A DNA stretch of 64,000 bases from Thermomicrobiales bacterium (GCA_041390825.1 JAWKPF010000006.1:124001-188000); one strand, 5' to 3'; shown: positions 47,460 through 56,206, counted from the first letter of the stretch. Numbers and translations are program-made. The notes: generated from the sequence alone by a model not told the origin.

Positions 47460-48116
47460 GTGCAAACCGACTATTCCGAAAACACCCTCGTCGAACAACC
47501 AGCCATCGCCCTCTTCGCCGACCTCGGATGGCAGACCCAGTCCTGCTTCGACGAGCTCTGCGGACCCGCCAACCCGCTCGGCCGCGAAACCCGGCACGAT
47601 GTCGTCCTGGCCACCCGCCTCCGATCCGCCCTTACCCGACTCAACCCCAACCTCCCGACCGCCGCCATCGACCAGGCCGTCACCGAGCTCTCCCAGGACC
47701 GTTCCGCCAACCACCCCGTCCACGCCAACCACGACCTCTGGAATCTCCTGCGCGATAGCGTCAAGGTCACCGTTCCCGATTCCCAGGGCCGCGAGCGCGT
47801 CGAGATCGTCCGCGTCATCGACTGGGACCGCCCCGCCAACAACGATTTCTTCCTCGCCTCCCAGATGTGAGTTGCTGGCGATCCCTATACCAAACGTCCC
47901 GATCTCATCGGTTTCGTCAACGGTCTCCCCCTCGTCCTCGTCGAGCTCAAAGCGCTCACCAAACCCGCCAAAGACGCCTACGACGACAACTTGCGCGACT
48001 ACAAGACCACCATCCCCCAGCTCTTCTGGCACAACGCCATCGTCATCCTCTCCAACGGTCACGAATCCCGCATCGGAACGACGACCTCCGAATGGGAGCA
48101 CTTCTGCGCCGAATAG
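47460..48116 (+). pseudogene. Truncated type I restriction endonuclease HsdR (N-terminal part)
   Basis: From a GTG at 47460: YSENTLVEQPAIALFADLGW, ANPLGRETRHDVVLATRLRS, WNLLRDSVKVTVPD and DWDRPANNDFFLASQM, then an in-frame TGA at 47868-47870 followed in the same frame by VAGDPYTKRPDLIGFVNGLP, LVLVELKALTKPAKDAYDDN (nuclease core E-x-K) and QLFWHNAIVILSNGHESRIG. A TAG ends it at 48116 after about 218 codons, where the family runs to about 1000 residues. The TGA stands where relatives have Trp. The helicase and C-terminal parts are missing. Confidence 0.85.
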
Positions 48117-48147
48117 CGTCGCGCCCGCCAGCCAGACGGTCCTCGCA

Positions 48148-48669
48148 TCAGGTGAGACTCGAATAGGCGCAGACATCGTGACCCTGACTCTCGGAAAACT
48201 CGCACACGGCATAGGCGTCGACGCCACAACAGTCGCCGTTCACGGCGCATGGCTCGCCTATGGTCCGGCATGGGTCATCGAAACAATTTCCATGGACGCA
48301 TCTGGTGCCCGTTCCGCAGCAGTTCTTTCCGCACGGGATTTCGCCAGTCGAGCAGCAAATTTCCTCACTGGAACAGGTGCCGTAGCAGCAGGCGTTGTCG
48401 CAGCAGGTCGCTTGGCCATCGGGACAGCAATCAGGGCCGCATTTCGTATCGCCGTCGGGGCAGACGCAGGCGCTTCCGTCCCAAGTCTGATTGCCGGGAC
48501 ATTTGACCGGTTTGGGAGTTGGGGTGGGCCGGCGAGCGGCATCGGCCTCTGGCGCTCGCCCGCCGAGCGCGGCAATTCCGCCCAGTCCCAGCGCGATCTT
48601 GATTGCGGAGCGGCGTGATTGCCCGCTCGCAAGCGCCTGGGTGAATCGATCGAATTGGGAATCTTCCAT
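48148..48669 (-). CDS. Cysteine-rich Tat-exported protein (short member)
   Basis: 173 residues from the Met at 48669 (MEDSQFDRFTQALASG). SRRSAIKIALGLGGIAALGG is the same Tat-type signal as in the 670-residue protein at 5681. After a Thr/Pro linker (TPTPKPVK) come about 24 cysteines in CC and CxxxxCC patterns (CGPDCCPDGQATCCDNACCY). No LPXTG anchor, so it is probably released or held by other means. It lies directly after the truncated hsdR on the opposite strand; its 3' end is only 31 bases away. Confidence 0.8.
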   Translation of the reverse strand: MEDSQFDRFTQALASGQSRRSAIKIALGLGGIAALGGRAPEADAARRPTPTPKPVKCPGNQTWDGSACVCPDGDTKCGPDCCPDGQATCCDNACCYGTCSSEEICCSTGEIPCGKNCCGTGTRCVHGNCFDDPCRTIGEPCAVNGDCCGVDAYAVCEFSESQGHDVCAYSSLT

Positions 48670-48784
48670 GCAGAGCATTCCATTCATCGAGATTGGCAGT
48701 CGAGACAACTGAGAAACGTGGGTGTGTGGTCGTTACGATGAGTGTATCAGCCGCGTGAGGAGCCAATGAGCTCGCCGGGCACAG

Positions 48785-48958
48785 TCATCCTGAGCGAAGG
48801 ATCGAAGGATCTCCCTCGTCTCCCACCCGCCGTCATCCTGAGCGAAGTCGAAGGATCTCTCGTCCCCCACCCCGTCATCCTGAGCGAAGTCGAAGGATCT
48901 CTCGTCCCCCCACCCCGTCATCCTGAGCGAAGTCGAAGGATCTCTCATCTTTCAGGAC
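48785..48958. repeat. Four tandem copies of the gtcatcctgagcgaag element
   Basis: Copies begin at 48785, 48833, 48874 and 48917 (spacings 48, 41, 43), each reading gtcatcctgagcgaagtcga then aggatctctcgtcccccac or close to it. The last two or three are almost identical. The element belongs to the dispersed family noted elsewhere in the window. Confidence 0.9.
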
Positions 48959-49052
48959 CACACTCCCCGACAGAAGCCCAACCCCTCCGCAGCGAAGGGC
49001 CTCCGTGCCCTCCCGTCTCCACCCCTAGTGCAAAAATCCGCCCCAAACCCCC

Positions 49053-49081
49053 TTGACAAATAAGAACAGATGTTCTACTAT
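49053..49081 (+). promoter_or_regulatory. Consensus promoter with an SOS (LexA) box
   Basis: TTGACA at 49053-49058 and TACTAT at 49076-49081 are separated by exactly 17 bases. The spacer ends in GAACAGATGTTC (49064-49075), which fits the Gram-positive-type LexA consensus GAACnnnnGTTC. Bound LexA would cover the -10 box. The first intact gene downstream is the antitoxin at 49317, about 230 bases away; the bases between hold no convincing gene. Confidence 0.75.
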
Positions 49082-49316
49082 CATGGATAAGCAGCACGTT
49101 TGGCAACGAGCGCGGGCCTGGGCAGCAACGGATCGTGCCCGGGCTGGTTACCGTCACACTCGGTGCTGGATCCCGGCTCTCCCGAGCGTCATGGTCGATC
49201 CCACCGCCATTTCGAGTCACAAGTTGTCAGTCGTCAGTCCCTCGGATCAGTCGAAGGTGCCATCTTTACACTCGCCATGTAGTCACAAATGTGGTCACAT
49301 CAAGAGGAGCACTCCG
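49082..49316. other. Leader between the SOS promoter and the antitoxin
   Basis: No family recognised in any frame. It may be an eroded gene formerly driven by the promoter, or an untranslated leader of the toxin-antitoxin pair. agttgtcagtcgtcagt inside it resembles the low-complexity DNA at 52450-52550. Confidence 0.4.
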
Positions 49317-49616
49317 ATGACATCGGTCGGCGTTCGTGAGTTGAAAGAACACACCAGCGAGATCGTGCGTCGCGTCCGGGACAATGGCGAAACCATCGAC
49401 ATTACCTATCGCGGCGAGGTTGTGGCGACCCTTGTGCCCAAGCAGAAACGCTCTCAGGGGGAGAGCGATGCCTTTTGGGAGCGACTGGACAAGCTTCGAC
49501 AAAACCTTGCCGCACAGATGGGTCCGGATCCGATCGATGTGGTGGAGCTTCTGAACGTGGAGCGCATGGAAATCTCGCCGGACGACGAGGATCTCGCCAT
49601 CGCCGGGCGTTCGTGA
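49317..49616 (+). CDS. Phd/YefM-family antitoxin
   Basis: 99 residues; AAGAGGAG precedes the ATG. TSVGVRELKEHTSEIVRRVR, DNGETIDITYRGEVVATLVP is the full Phd/prevent-host-death N-terminal domain that binds the operon promoter; the C-terminal half would bind the toxin. Its stop overlaps the toxin GTG at 49613. Because the toxin is frameshifted, it may now be an orphan. Confidence 0.88.
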   Translation: MTSVGVRELKEHTSEIVRRVRDNGETIDITYRGEVVATLVPKQKRSQGESDAFWERLDKLRQNLAAQMGPDPIDVVELLNVERMEISPDDEDLAIAGRS

Positions 49617-50040
49617 TCGTTGTCGATACGAGTATCTGGCTTGCGGGGGTGCTCCCCGCAGATGTCCATTTTCGCGAGACCCAGCCGTTCATGGATCTCG
49701 TGCGCTTCGGTGATGTTCGCTTGCACGTTCCTGCGCATTTTCCGGCCGAATTCGCTGGGGTGCTTTCGAGAATTGGGCGCCAGAGCAGGTCATTGCCGAC
49801 ATTCTCGAGATGATATCTTCGATCCAGCTGTTCACTCTTCATTCGATTTCGTTGCCCCTGGGACTGCTGGCTGCCGACATCGCGCGGCATGCCAGCATTC
49901 GCGGTTCGGATGCCGTCTTTCTGGCGCTCGCAGCAACGCTCGATCTGCCGCTGGTCACCTGGGACAAGCAACAACGGGAGCGCGGTAGGTTGTTCTGCCG
50001 TACCATGACGCCGGTCGAAGCGATGGAGATGGCGGAATGA
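49613..50040 (+). pseudogene. Frameshifted VapC-like PIN-domain toxin
   Basis: GTG at 49613 starts VIVVDTSIWLAGVLPAD (first PIN aspartate). The frame shifts near 49765-49775 (SRIGRQ against NWAPEQVIADILEMISS) and continues to 50040 with LLAADIARHASIRGSDAVFL and LDLPLVTWDKQQ, the remaining acidic residues. One base lost would explain it. VapC toxins cut tRNA or rRNA. The shift falls before half of the active site, so the product should be inactive unless it is a sequence error. Confidence 0.8.
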
Positions 50041-50892
50041 CACACCCAATCCGGTTTGGCATCGTCTGCGGACAGCGGGCGAGCTTCGCGGAGCTTTCCT
50101 ACCGAATCGTCACCACCGAGCAAACCGGGTGGGACAGTTTCGATGTGGTCGATCACTTCTATGGGCTCTTCGATGTGCGCGAGCCGACCCACGAGGCCTA
50201 CACCATGCTGGCGGCGCTCGCTCCCCAGACAGGAGCCGAGGTTGGCTGGGGTGATGAATAATGAGGGAACACCTATCGCAATCCGGTCTTTCTCCTGAAG
50301 CTTCCAGGCGATGACCGTCGATGAAATCTCCGGCGGGCGGGTGACCTTCGGGGTGGGCGCCGGGTGGACCCGGCGCGAGCACGAGGCCTATAGCTGGGAG
50401 CTCTACGACCCGAAGACCAGAGTCGACCGGTTCGAGGAAGCGCTCGAGATCTGGGATCTCCTTCAATCGAAGGAGCGGGTTACCTATCTCGGCAAGCACT
50501 ACGAGCTGATCGATGCGCCCTTCGAGCCGAAGTCGTCCCAGGGGAAGTTGCCGGTGCTGATCGGTGGCACCAAACCGCGCATGATGCGGTTGGTGGCCAA
50601 GTATGCCGACATCTGGAACTCGGTCGGCGACCTGGACGAGGCGGGGACCGCCAGCAAGAACCTGGACAAGGCCTGTCTCGAGATCGGGCGCGATCCGGCG
50701 ACGATCGTGCGCTCGGTCAGCCCGGCGCGGGTCTTCCTGGAATCGCCAGCGAAGTTCGAAGAGCACTTTCATGCCTATCGGGCGCTGGGGTTCACCGACT
50801 TCCGCCTGCCCTGGCCGCGTAATCCGGGGCAGAAGGAGGTCTTCGACGAGGTAGTGGTCGATCTGCTGCCCAAGCTGCGCCAGGCGTCGTGA
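50037..50892 (+). pseudogene. Frameshifted LLM-class flavin-dependent oxidoreductase
   Basis: First frame 50037-50261: MTHPIRFGIVCGQRASFAEL, GWDSFDVVDHFYGLFDVREP. Second frame 50311-50892: MTVDEISGGRVTFGVGAGWT, LPVLIGGTKPRMMRLVAKYA, VFLESPAKFEE. Between them, 50264-50310 still encodes NTYRNPVFLLK in a third frame, so at least two small indels within about 80 bases break one gene of about 285 codons. The family uses F420 or FMN. A second, intact LLM gene lies at 57870-58778. Confidence 0.85.
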
Positions 50893-51290
50893 GCCAGGCA
50901 CGGGGCTGGACAACCGGCAACGCGCGGGAGGATGCCAATCCGTTTCGCGGGTGGCTGCTGGGGCATTTCGTGCCGGAGGGGTTGCGGCACTCGGATGTCG
51001 TCGAAGTCAAATGGGGCACGTATGCCGCGGGCTTCGGCGAGTCGGACTGGACCGCGTGCCAGACGGGAACGTCGCTGGTGGTGCTGGCGTCGGGGCGGCA
51101 CGAGATCGAGCTGCCGCAGCAGGTGGTGATCCTGGAACAGCCGGGCGATTACCTCATCTGGGGTCCGGGCGTGCCGCACCGATGGCGGGCGCTGGAGGAT
51201 TGCGTGGTCATGACGGTCCGCTGGCCGTCGATTCCGGGCGATACGATGGATGTGCCGGCTGCGGAGATCGAGCGGATGCGGACCGACTGA
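50889..51290 (+). CDS. Cupin-like protein
   Basis: 133 residues from a GTG at 50889 overlapping the LLM stop by four bases. NPFRGWLLGHFVPEGLRHSD, VEVKWGTYAAGF, SLVVLASGRHEIELP and DYLIWGPGVPHRWRALED fit a small single-domain cupin (similar to proteins often misnamed signal peptidase I). It has the second-motif His (PHRW) but lacks a clear HxH pair. Function unknown. Its 3' end overlaps the extended tail of the convergent nitrilase gene. Confidence 0.7.
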   Translation: MSQARGWTTGNAREDANPFRGWLLGHFVPEGLRHSDVVEVKWGTYAAGFGESDWTACQTGTSLVVLASGRHEIELPQQVVILEQPGDYLIWGPGVPHRWRALEDCVVMTVRWPSIPGDTMDVPAAEIERMRTD

Positions 51291-52287
51291 GCGAGTCCTG
51301 ATCACCGCTGGACACTCGCTGCGGCGAGGAGATCCGTCCTTCGTCAGGATGACCTCCGTAGGTGACGGTGGCGGTGGGCGATTCATCGACCGTCAGTTGG
51401 AAGATGTCTGGGCGGGCGTAGTGCCCGATGACATCGAGGTCGAATTTGCCACGGGCGATCTCGCGCAGGTCGAGATCGGCGGTAAGGATGGTTTCCCCCT
51501 CGTAGTCTGGACCGGCGATGATCTCGCCGAGCGGGTTGACGATGCAACTCCCGCCGCGAGAGTAGACGGCGTCCGGTTCGTTACTGAACGAGGTGTCGTA
51601 GTCGTCCGGATAGTCGCTGCGCAGGGCGTATTGGTTGCAGGAGAGGACGAAACAACGCCCTTCGGTGGCGATGTGGCGCATGGAGGCGAGCCAGCTGTCG
51701 CGGGCGTCGGCCGTGGGCGCGCAATAGATCTGGATGCCTTTGGCGTACATCGCGGTGCGTAGCAGGGGCATGTAGTTTTCCCAGCAGATGACCGCGCCGA
51801 TCTTGCCGACGGGGGTGTCGAAAACCGGGAGGGTGGACCCGTCGCCCTGGCCCCAGACGAGGCGCTCGGAGGCGGTGGGCATGAGTTTGCGGTGCTTGCC
51901 CATGAGGGTTCCGGCAGGGTCGAAGAAGAGAACGGTGCAATAGAGGGTGCCGCCGTCGCGTTCGATGACGCCGATAACGAGGTAGATGGCGTTGTCGCGA
52001 GCGATGGCGCCCAGGGTGTCCGTGGCCGGGCCGGGCACGTCGACCGACGATTCATGGTAGCGGCGGAAGAGCTCGCGGCCGGCATCGGTGCGCGATCCAA
52101 CGACCGCGCCGAACCCGGCGCCGCGTGGATAGGCCGAGACGAACGCCTCTGGGAAGAGGACGAGCTGGGCGCCCCTGGCCTTCGCTTTGGCGGCGAGGAC
52201 GCGAGTTTTCTCCAGCGTTTTCTCCAGATCGAAGGCGACGGGCGCGGCCTGGACGACAGCGACGCGGACGATGTGGTGTTCGGTCAT
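51208..52287 (-). CDS. Nitrilase-family carbon-nitrogen hydrolase
   Basis: 359 residues from the Met at 52287 (GAGGTGCC upstream); the upstream extension is low-complexity DNA. Catalytic Glu in LVLFPEAFVSAYPRG, Lys in GKHRKLMPTASERLVWG, Cys in IGAVICWENYMPLLRTAMYA. The block RKLMPTASERLVWGQGDGST is typical of true nitrilases and cyanide-degrading relatives. The last 45 or so residues (after ATVTYGG) come from a dispersed repeat and continue antisense into the neighbouring cupin gene; the ancestral stop has been lost. Confidence 0.88.
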   Translation of the reverse strand: MTEHHIVRVAVVQAAPVAFDLEKTLEKTRVLAAKAKARGAQLVLFPEAFVSAYPRGAGFGAVVGSRTDAGRELFRRYHESSVDVPGPATDTLGAIARDNAIYLVIGVIERDGGTLYCTVLFFDPAGTLMGKHRKLMPTASERLVWGQGDGSTLPVFDTPVGKIGAVICWENYMPLLRTAMYAKGIQIYCAPTADARDSWLASMRHIATEGRCFVLSCNQYALRSDYPDDYDTSFSNEPDAVYSRGGSCIVNPLGEIIAGPDYEGETILTADLDLREIARGKFDLDVIGHYARPDIFQLTVDESPTATVTYGGHPDEGRISSPQRVSSGDQDSLSRSASARSPQPAHPSYRPESTASGPS

Positions 52288-52727
52288 GGTTGGCACCTCG
52301 GGGGTGGTGAGTTCGGAGTTCGGGGTCCGGAGTCCGGAGTCCGGAGACGATGGTGGAAATGTAAACAGGAAATGGGAGATTGGGAAATAGGAGATTGGGA
52401 AATAGGAAGTAGGAAATGGTGACGAGTGACGGGCGACTGGCAGTTCGTAACAAGTAGCGAGCAACTGGCGACTAGCAACTGCCAACTGACGACTGGTAAC
52501 CAGCCCGGGCAACAGACGACTAGCGACTGGCAACTGGCAACTAGCGAAAGTGTACACTGGGAGATCTTGGAGGCAGACGAAACCGCCGGTGGGGTGATCG
52601 TCGGGCGCGTGGGGATGCCGCTGGGCGGAGTTTGTGGAAGCAGGCAGGTCTTCCGCTCCGCCCGCGGGTGCTGGTTGGGACGAGGATGATGGGATCGCCA
52701 GCGCGCTGCGAGGACAGCGGCGCTGGG
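52288..52727. repeat. Low-complexity repeat tract upstream of the nitrilase
   Basis: 52313-52350 repeats ggagtccggagtccgg; 52365-52415 repeats ggagattgggaaatag; 52420-52550 is a run of gactggcaactagcaact-like words. No gene. Base words differ sharply from the rest of the window. The minus-strand nitrilase and plus-side sequences share this as a promoter region. Confidence 0.7.
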
Positions 52728-53096
52728 CTAGCGGCCGGTCTTGGCGTAGGTTTCCGCGGCTTCGGTGGAGAATTCGACCGCCACCACCTTGTCGTTGCCG
52801 ACCACGAAGGCGTCATGACCGGGTTCGATGACGTATGCCTGGCCGGGGGAGATCTCCAGCTCGGATCCGTCGTCCATGGTGACCCGCAACCGGCCGGAGA
52901 CCAGATAGCCAACATGGCGCACCTGGCAGGTGTCGGTGCCGACCAGCGGTTTCACATCGTCCGCCCAATGCCATTTCGGCTCGAGACTGATCTGGGCAAT
53001 TGCCGAATTGCCGACTCGCACGATGTCCGACCGCCCATGGGCAAAGGTGCGCGATTCGTCTGGGTGATCGAAGGCGATGGTCGTGATTCCCGTCAT
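52728..53096 (-). CDS. Cupin-domain protein
   Basis: 122 residues from the Met at 53096, preceded by GAGGAGG. QVRHVGYLVSGRLRVTMDDG and ELEISPGQAYVIEPGHDAFV are cupin motifs 1 and 2; the GHDA histidine and H in RHVGY could bind a metal. KWHWADDVKPLVGTDTCQ precedes the barrel. Cytoplasmic, function unknown. Longer in-frame starts lack a ribosome site. Confidence 0.8.
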   Translation of the reverse strand: MTGITTIAFDHPDESRTFAHGRSDIVRVGNSAIAQISLEPKWHWADDVKPLVGTDTCQVRHVGYLVSGRLRVTMDDGSELEISPGQAYVIEPGHDAFVVGNDKVVAVEFSTEAAETYAKTGR

Positions 53097-53285
53097 GGTT
53101 GCAGCCTCCTCGATCGCACCGTTGACCGCTGCGCCCTGCAGCGGATTCGGCCGCCCGGCGCTGATTCCAATGGTTGGGGCGGCGGTGGAACTCGGTGCGG
53201 TTTTCTGCAGTGTGCGCAGAGAACGGGGCGCGCGCATCCGTATTTTTGCTGAGAACGTTTGGCATCAGGGGGACGATTGCGCGAG

Positions 53286-53322
53286 AAAAAGCCCAGGCCA
53301 GCGGTGGGGCGCTGGCCTGGGC
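53286..53322 (-). terminator. Terminator of the SH3b protein gene
   Basis: Arms 53291-53303 and 53310-53322 form a 13-bp stem with a six-base loop; read on the minus strand it is followed by TTTTT (53290-53286). It lies about 100 bases after the stop at 53421. No gene is seen in 53097-53420. Confidence 0.8.
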
Positions 53323-53420
53323 CACATGCGAGCGAAAGATGTGGGCTCGGCGCGGACCGAGCGCGATTGGGGACGAGCAATCCGGGGGCGCCTGCTCGTC
53401 CGCCGTGCCGATGCGCGGCG

Positions 53421-54230
53421 CTAGACGAGTCCGAGATACTCTCCCGCGGCCCAACCGACGTAGCCGCCGAGATATTCGATCTGCCACCAGGTATAGCCGT
53501 TGGCGTAGACCGGACCGTCGATGACGTAGCCCTCGGTACCGTAGGAGAGGGTGCTTTCGATGGTGTAGCCGGTGCCGGGTCCGGAACGGACGTTCAGGCT
53601 GTCGGTCGCCACATAGACGGTCGCGCCAATGTAGATACCGTCGATCGTCACAAGGGCGAGGTACTCGCTTGCCACCCAACCAACGTAGGTGCCGCCGACG
53701 TACTCGATCTCGTACCAGACATAGCCATCGGCGGAAATCGGGCCGTCGATGATCAGGCCGTTCGTTCCGTAGGAGATGGTGTCGATGATGGAATAACCGG
53801 TGCCCGGACCGGAGCGCACATTGAGCGTGTCGCTGGTGACATAGACCGTATCGCCGATGGAGAACGGTCCACTGGAAACGACGGTCAGGTAGACGCCGGC
53901 CACGTATCCGACGCTGCCGGAGGCGTCGACATAGACCTCCCACCACTTGTAGCCATTGGCGCTATAGGGACCGTCCAGCACTTCGACGTAGGCGCCCTCG
54001 TAGAGGACTTCCACGATGGCGTACCCGGTGCCCGCGCCAGCGCGCAGATTGAGCGGTCCGGAATTCACCACCGCGGTTGCGCCGATGTAGAGATTGCCGC
54101 CGTCGACTACTCCGCCGCCGGAGGCCGACGTGCCAACGGGCGAAGCGCCCACCCCTGCCAGCAGGAACGCCGCGATCAGCGCCAGCCGAAAGATCCCCCG
54201 CCTGGAGATCGCCACACTCGAGTCCTTCAT
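53421..54230 (-). CDS. Exported protein with three SH3b domains
   Basis: 269 residues from the Met at 54230, with GGGGGAAGG just upstream. ISRRGIFRLALIAAFLLAG is a signal (possibly Tat), ending near GTSAS. Three bacterial SH3 repeats follow, each with LNLRAGAGTGYAIVEVLYEG, LNVRSGPGTGYSIIDTISYG or LNVRSGPGTGYTIESTLSYG and a GYxWWxV strand. SH3b domains usually bind cell wall. No catalytic domain is attached. The frame stays open upstream to 55586 only as the antisense of the MFS gene. Confidence 0.85.
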   Translation of the reverse strand: MKDSSVAISRRGIFRLALIAAFLLAGVGASPVGTSASGGGVVDGGNLYIGATAVVNSGPLNLRAGAGTGYAIVEVLYEGAYVEVLDGPYSANGYKWWEVYVDASGSVGYVAGVYLTVVSSGPFSIGDTVYVTSDTLNVRSGPGTGYSIIDTISYGTNGLIIDGPISADGYVWYEIEYVGGTYVGWVASEYLALVTIDGIYIGATVYVATDSLNVRSGPGTGYTIESTLSYGTEGYVIDGPVYANGYTWWQIEYLGGYVGWAAGEYLGLV

Positions 54231-54695
54231 ACCTTCCCCCGTGACACTGCGGAGCCCCCTTCTGCACGGTTGCGGTGGGAGCACGACCAACCAGGTTCGA
54301 TACGCTCTGCACGTACGGGAGCCGGCAGGCATGGCGAAAAATCGCCGCTCTGGTCGGGAAATCCCTCCCAAAGCATGCTCAGCGCAAGGGAATACTGAGC
54401 CGTTTGCGGTACGGGGTACACGTACATTTTCGCACGTTCTGAACGATTTGTGAATTGACCCGCGGGCAATATCCACAACCTGGGAACCCGGTTTTCTCGC
54501 GGCGAACGTACGCACCCCTTTCTGGCGCAAGAAGCGCCTGCAGCCGCTCTCGGGATTCCGATTCCGGTTTCGAGGGTGATCAAACCCCGCACGTGTGCCG
54601 GAAAAGCACCGCATGAGACGAACGAAAACGGGGTGGCGCGCGCAGGGTGGCGGGCGTGGCAAGCTTGCGCGTATCGAACGAGAACGGGAGCGGAA
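54231..54695. other. Divergent intergenic region, no gene
   Basis: 465 bases between the divergent SH3b and MFS genes. A palindromic stretch gtacggggtacacgtac lies near 54410-54426, and 54445-54475 is the most AT-rich part; either could hold promoter elements but no clear -35/-10 pair was found. Confidence 0.4.
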
Positions 54696-55949
54696 ATGTC
54701 GGTCGTGGCGTGGCTGGGGGGACGGTTCTACTACGGTTGGGTGATCGTGGGGACGCTGGCGGTGACCGAGACGGTCTCGTGGGGTGTGCTTTTCTATGTC
54801 TTCTCGGTCTTTCTGGTGCCGATGCGGGCGGAGCTGGGCTGGTCGGATGCGCAACTGACCGGAGCCTATTCGCTGGCGTTGCTGGTGTCCGGGTTCGCGG
54901 CGCCGTTCGTGGGGCGCTGGATCGACCGGCGCGGGCCGCGCTGGTTGATGACGGGTGGGTCGCTGCTGGGGGCAGCGATGGTGCTGGCATGGTCGCAGGT
55001 GGGAAGCACGCTGGTCTGGTACGGCATCTGGGTCGGCATGGGATTGGCGATGGCGGCCACGCTGTACGATCCCGCCTTCACAGCGGTGACAGCATGGTTC
55101 GAGCGGGATCGCGCGAAGGCGTTTCTGCTGGTGACCATCGCGGCGGGTTTCGCGAGCACGATCTTCTTGCCGCTGGCGGCATGGCTCGAGCGGACGCAAG
55201 GGTGGCGCACGGCGCTGGTGACGCTGGCCGGGATGTTGCTGGTGTTCGCGGTGCTCCCGCATGCGGTCTTCTTGCGGCGGCAACCGGAGGACTATGGGTT
55301 GCACCCAGATGGGGAGCGACGCGCGCACCCGGTCGATCGCGCGCCTCTGGCGGAACCGGCGGGGACGGAGCTGCGGGTGGCGCTGCGCGATCCGACATTC
55401 TGGTGGCTGGCGGCAGGGTTCGCGCTGGGGACGTTTTCCACGATTGCGGTGGGGGTGTACCTGATCGCGTTTCTGACCGCGCGCGGGGACGGGCTCGAAT
55501 TCGCGGCGTTCGCGACCGGGTTGATCGGGGCGGCGCAGGTGGCGGCGCGGGTGCTGGCGACGATTCTGGGGGATCGGGTGTCGCAAGTGACCTTGACGGC
55601 GATCGTCTTCGCGCTGCAGGCGGTGGCCGTGGGGATCCTGCTGCTTTGGGAGGCGAATGCGGGGGTGTTGGTGGCCGTGGTGATGTTGGGGATGGGACGT
55701 GGGGTGGTGACCCTGATGCGGCCGATCCTGATCGCGGATTTCTATGGACGGCGGAGCTTCGGGGCGATCAACGGGGCGCTGGCGTTCGTGCTGAATATCG
55801 CGCGGGCGCTGGCCCCGGTGGCGGCAGGGGTCGCGTTCGCGGCGTTTGGCGGGTATCAGCCGGTGTTTTGGGGACTCGGCGCGGTGTCGCTGCTGGCGGG
55901 GGTGTTCGTCTTGGGGGCAGGACGGTCGATGCGAGAGCGCGTTTCCTGA
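54696..55949 (+). CDS. MFS transporter
   Basis: 417 residues from the ATG at 54696, preceded by GGGAG. About twelve membrane helices; RFYYGWVIVGTLAVTETVSW start, the loop 2-3 motif AAPFVGRWIDRRGPRWLM (GxxxDRxGxR type) and RQPEDYGLHPDGE before helix 7 are typical of the monocarboxylate/oxalate-formate-antiporter-like MFS group. It moves a small organic anion or drug; direction and substrate unknown. No partner genes adjacent. Confidence 0.85.
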   Translation: MSVVAWLGGRFYYGWVIVGTLAVTETVSWGVLFYVFSVFLVPMRAELGWSDAQLTGAYSLALLVSGFAAPFVGRWIDRRGPRWLMTGGSLLGAAMVLAWSQVGSTLVWYGIWVGMGLAMAATLYDPAFTAVTAWFERDRAKAFLLVTIAAGFASTIFLPLAAWLERTQGWRTALVTLAGMLLVFAVLPHAVFLRRQPEDYGLHPDGERRAHPVDRAPLAEPAGTELRVALRDPTFWWLAAGFALGTFSTIAVGVYLIAFLTARGDGLEFAAFATGLIGAAQVAARVLATILGDRVSQVTLTAIVFALQAVAVGILLLWEANAGVLVAVVMLGMGRGVVTLMRPILIADFYGRRSFGAINGALAFVLNIARALAPVAAGVAFAAFGGYQPVFWGLGAVSLLAGVFVLGAGRSMRERVS

Positions 55950-55998
55950 GCCGGAATCATTCCTCGGTGAGTGTCACGCCCGTGCGTTCGTAGTTTCG

Positions 55999-56039
55999 GA
56001 CCTCCGTGTCTGCTTGGCCTTACTGCAGACACGGAGGTC
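55999..56039 (+). terminator. 15-bp hairpin after the MFS gene
   Basis: Arms 55999-56013 and 56025-56039 pair perfectly around an 11-base loop, 50 bases after the MFS stop. No T-run follows, so it may be a repeat hairpin acting as a 3' end. Confidence 0.55.
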
Positions 56040-56206
56040 TGCAAGTACGCGTGGCAAGGCACTGGGCTTCATAAGGACGGTTGATCCGATGTACTGAGTA
56101 ACGGGGTCACGCCGGAGGGTGGGCGCAGAAGAAGGATGCAACAACGCTGTACAGGATACCGGGCCTCGCGGCCGGCCGCGCTGCTGGAGGCGGGGCACCG
56201 GGCGCT

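Noticed and set aside
47471..48227. Acidic minus-strand frame opposite hsdR
   Set aside because: Gly/Glu/Val-rich shadow of the HsdR N-terminus with no start signal.
48785..48955. Possible CRISPR array
   Set aside because: The 41-48 base units are repeated throughout with no distinct spacers; the same element occurs dispersed elsewhere.
54231..55586. N-terminal extension of the SH3b frame on the minus strand
   Set aside because: It is the antisense of the MFS gene, very Arg/Pro-rich; a signal peptide with a good ribosome site starts at 54230.
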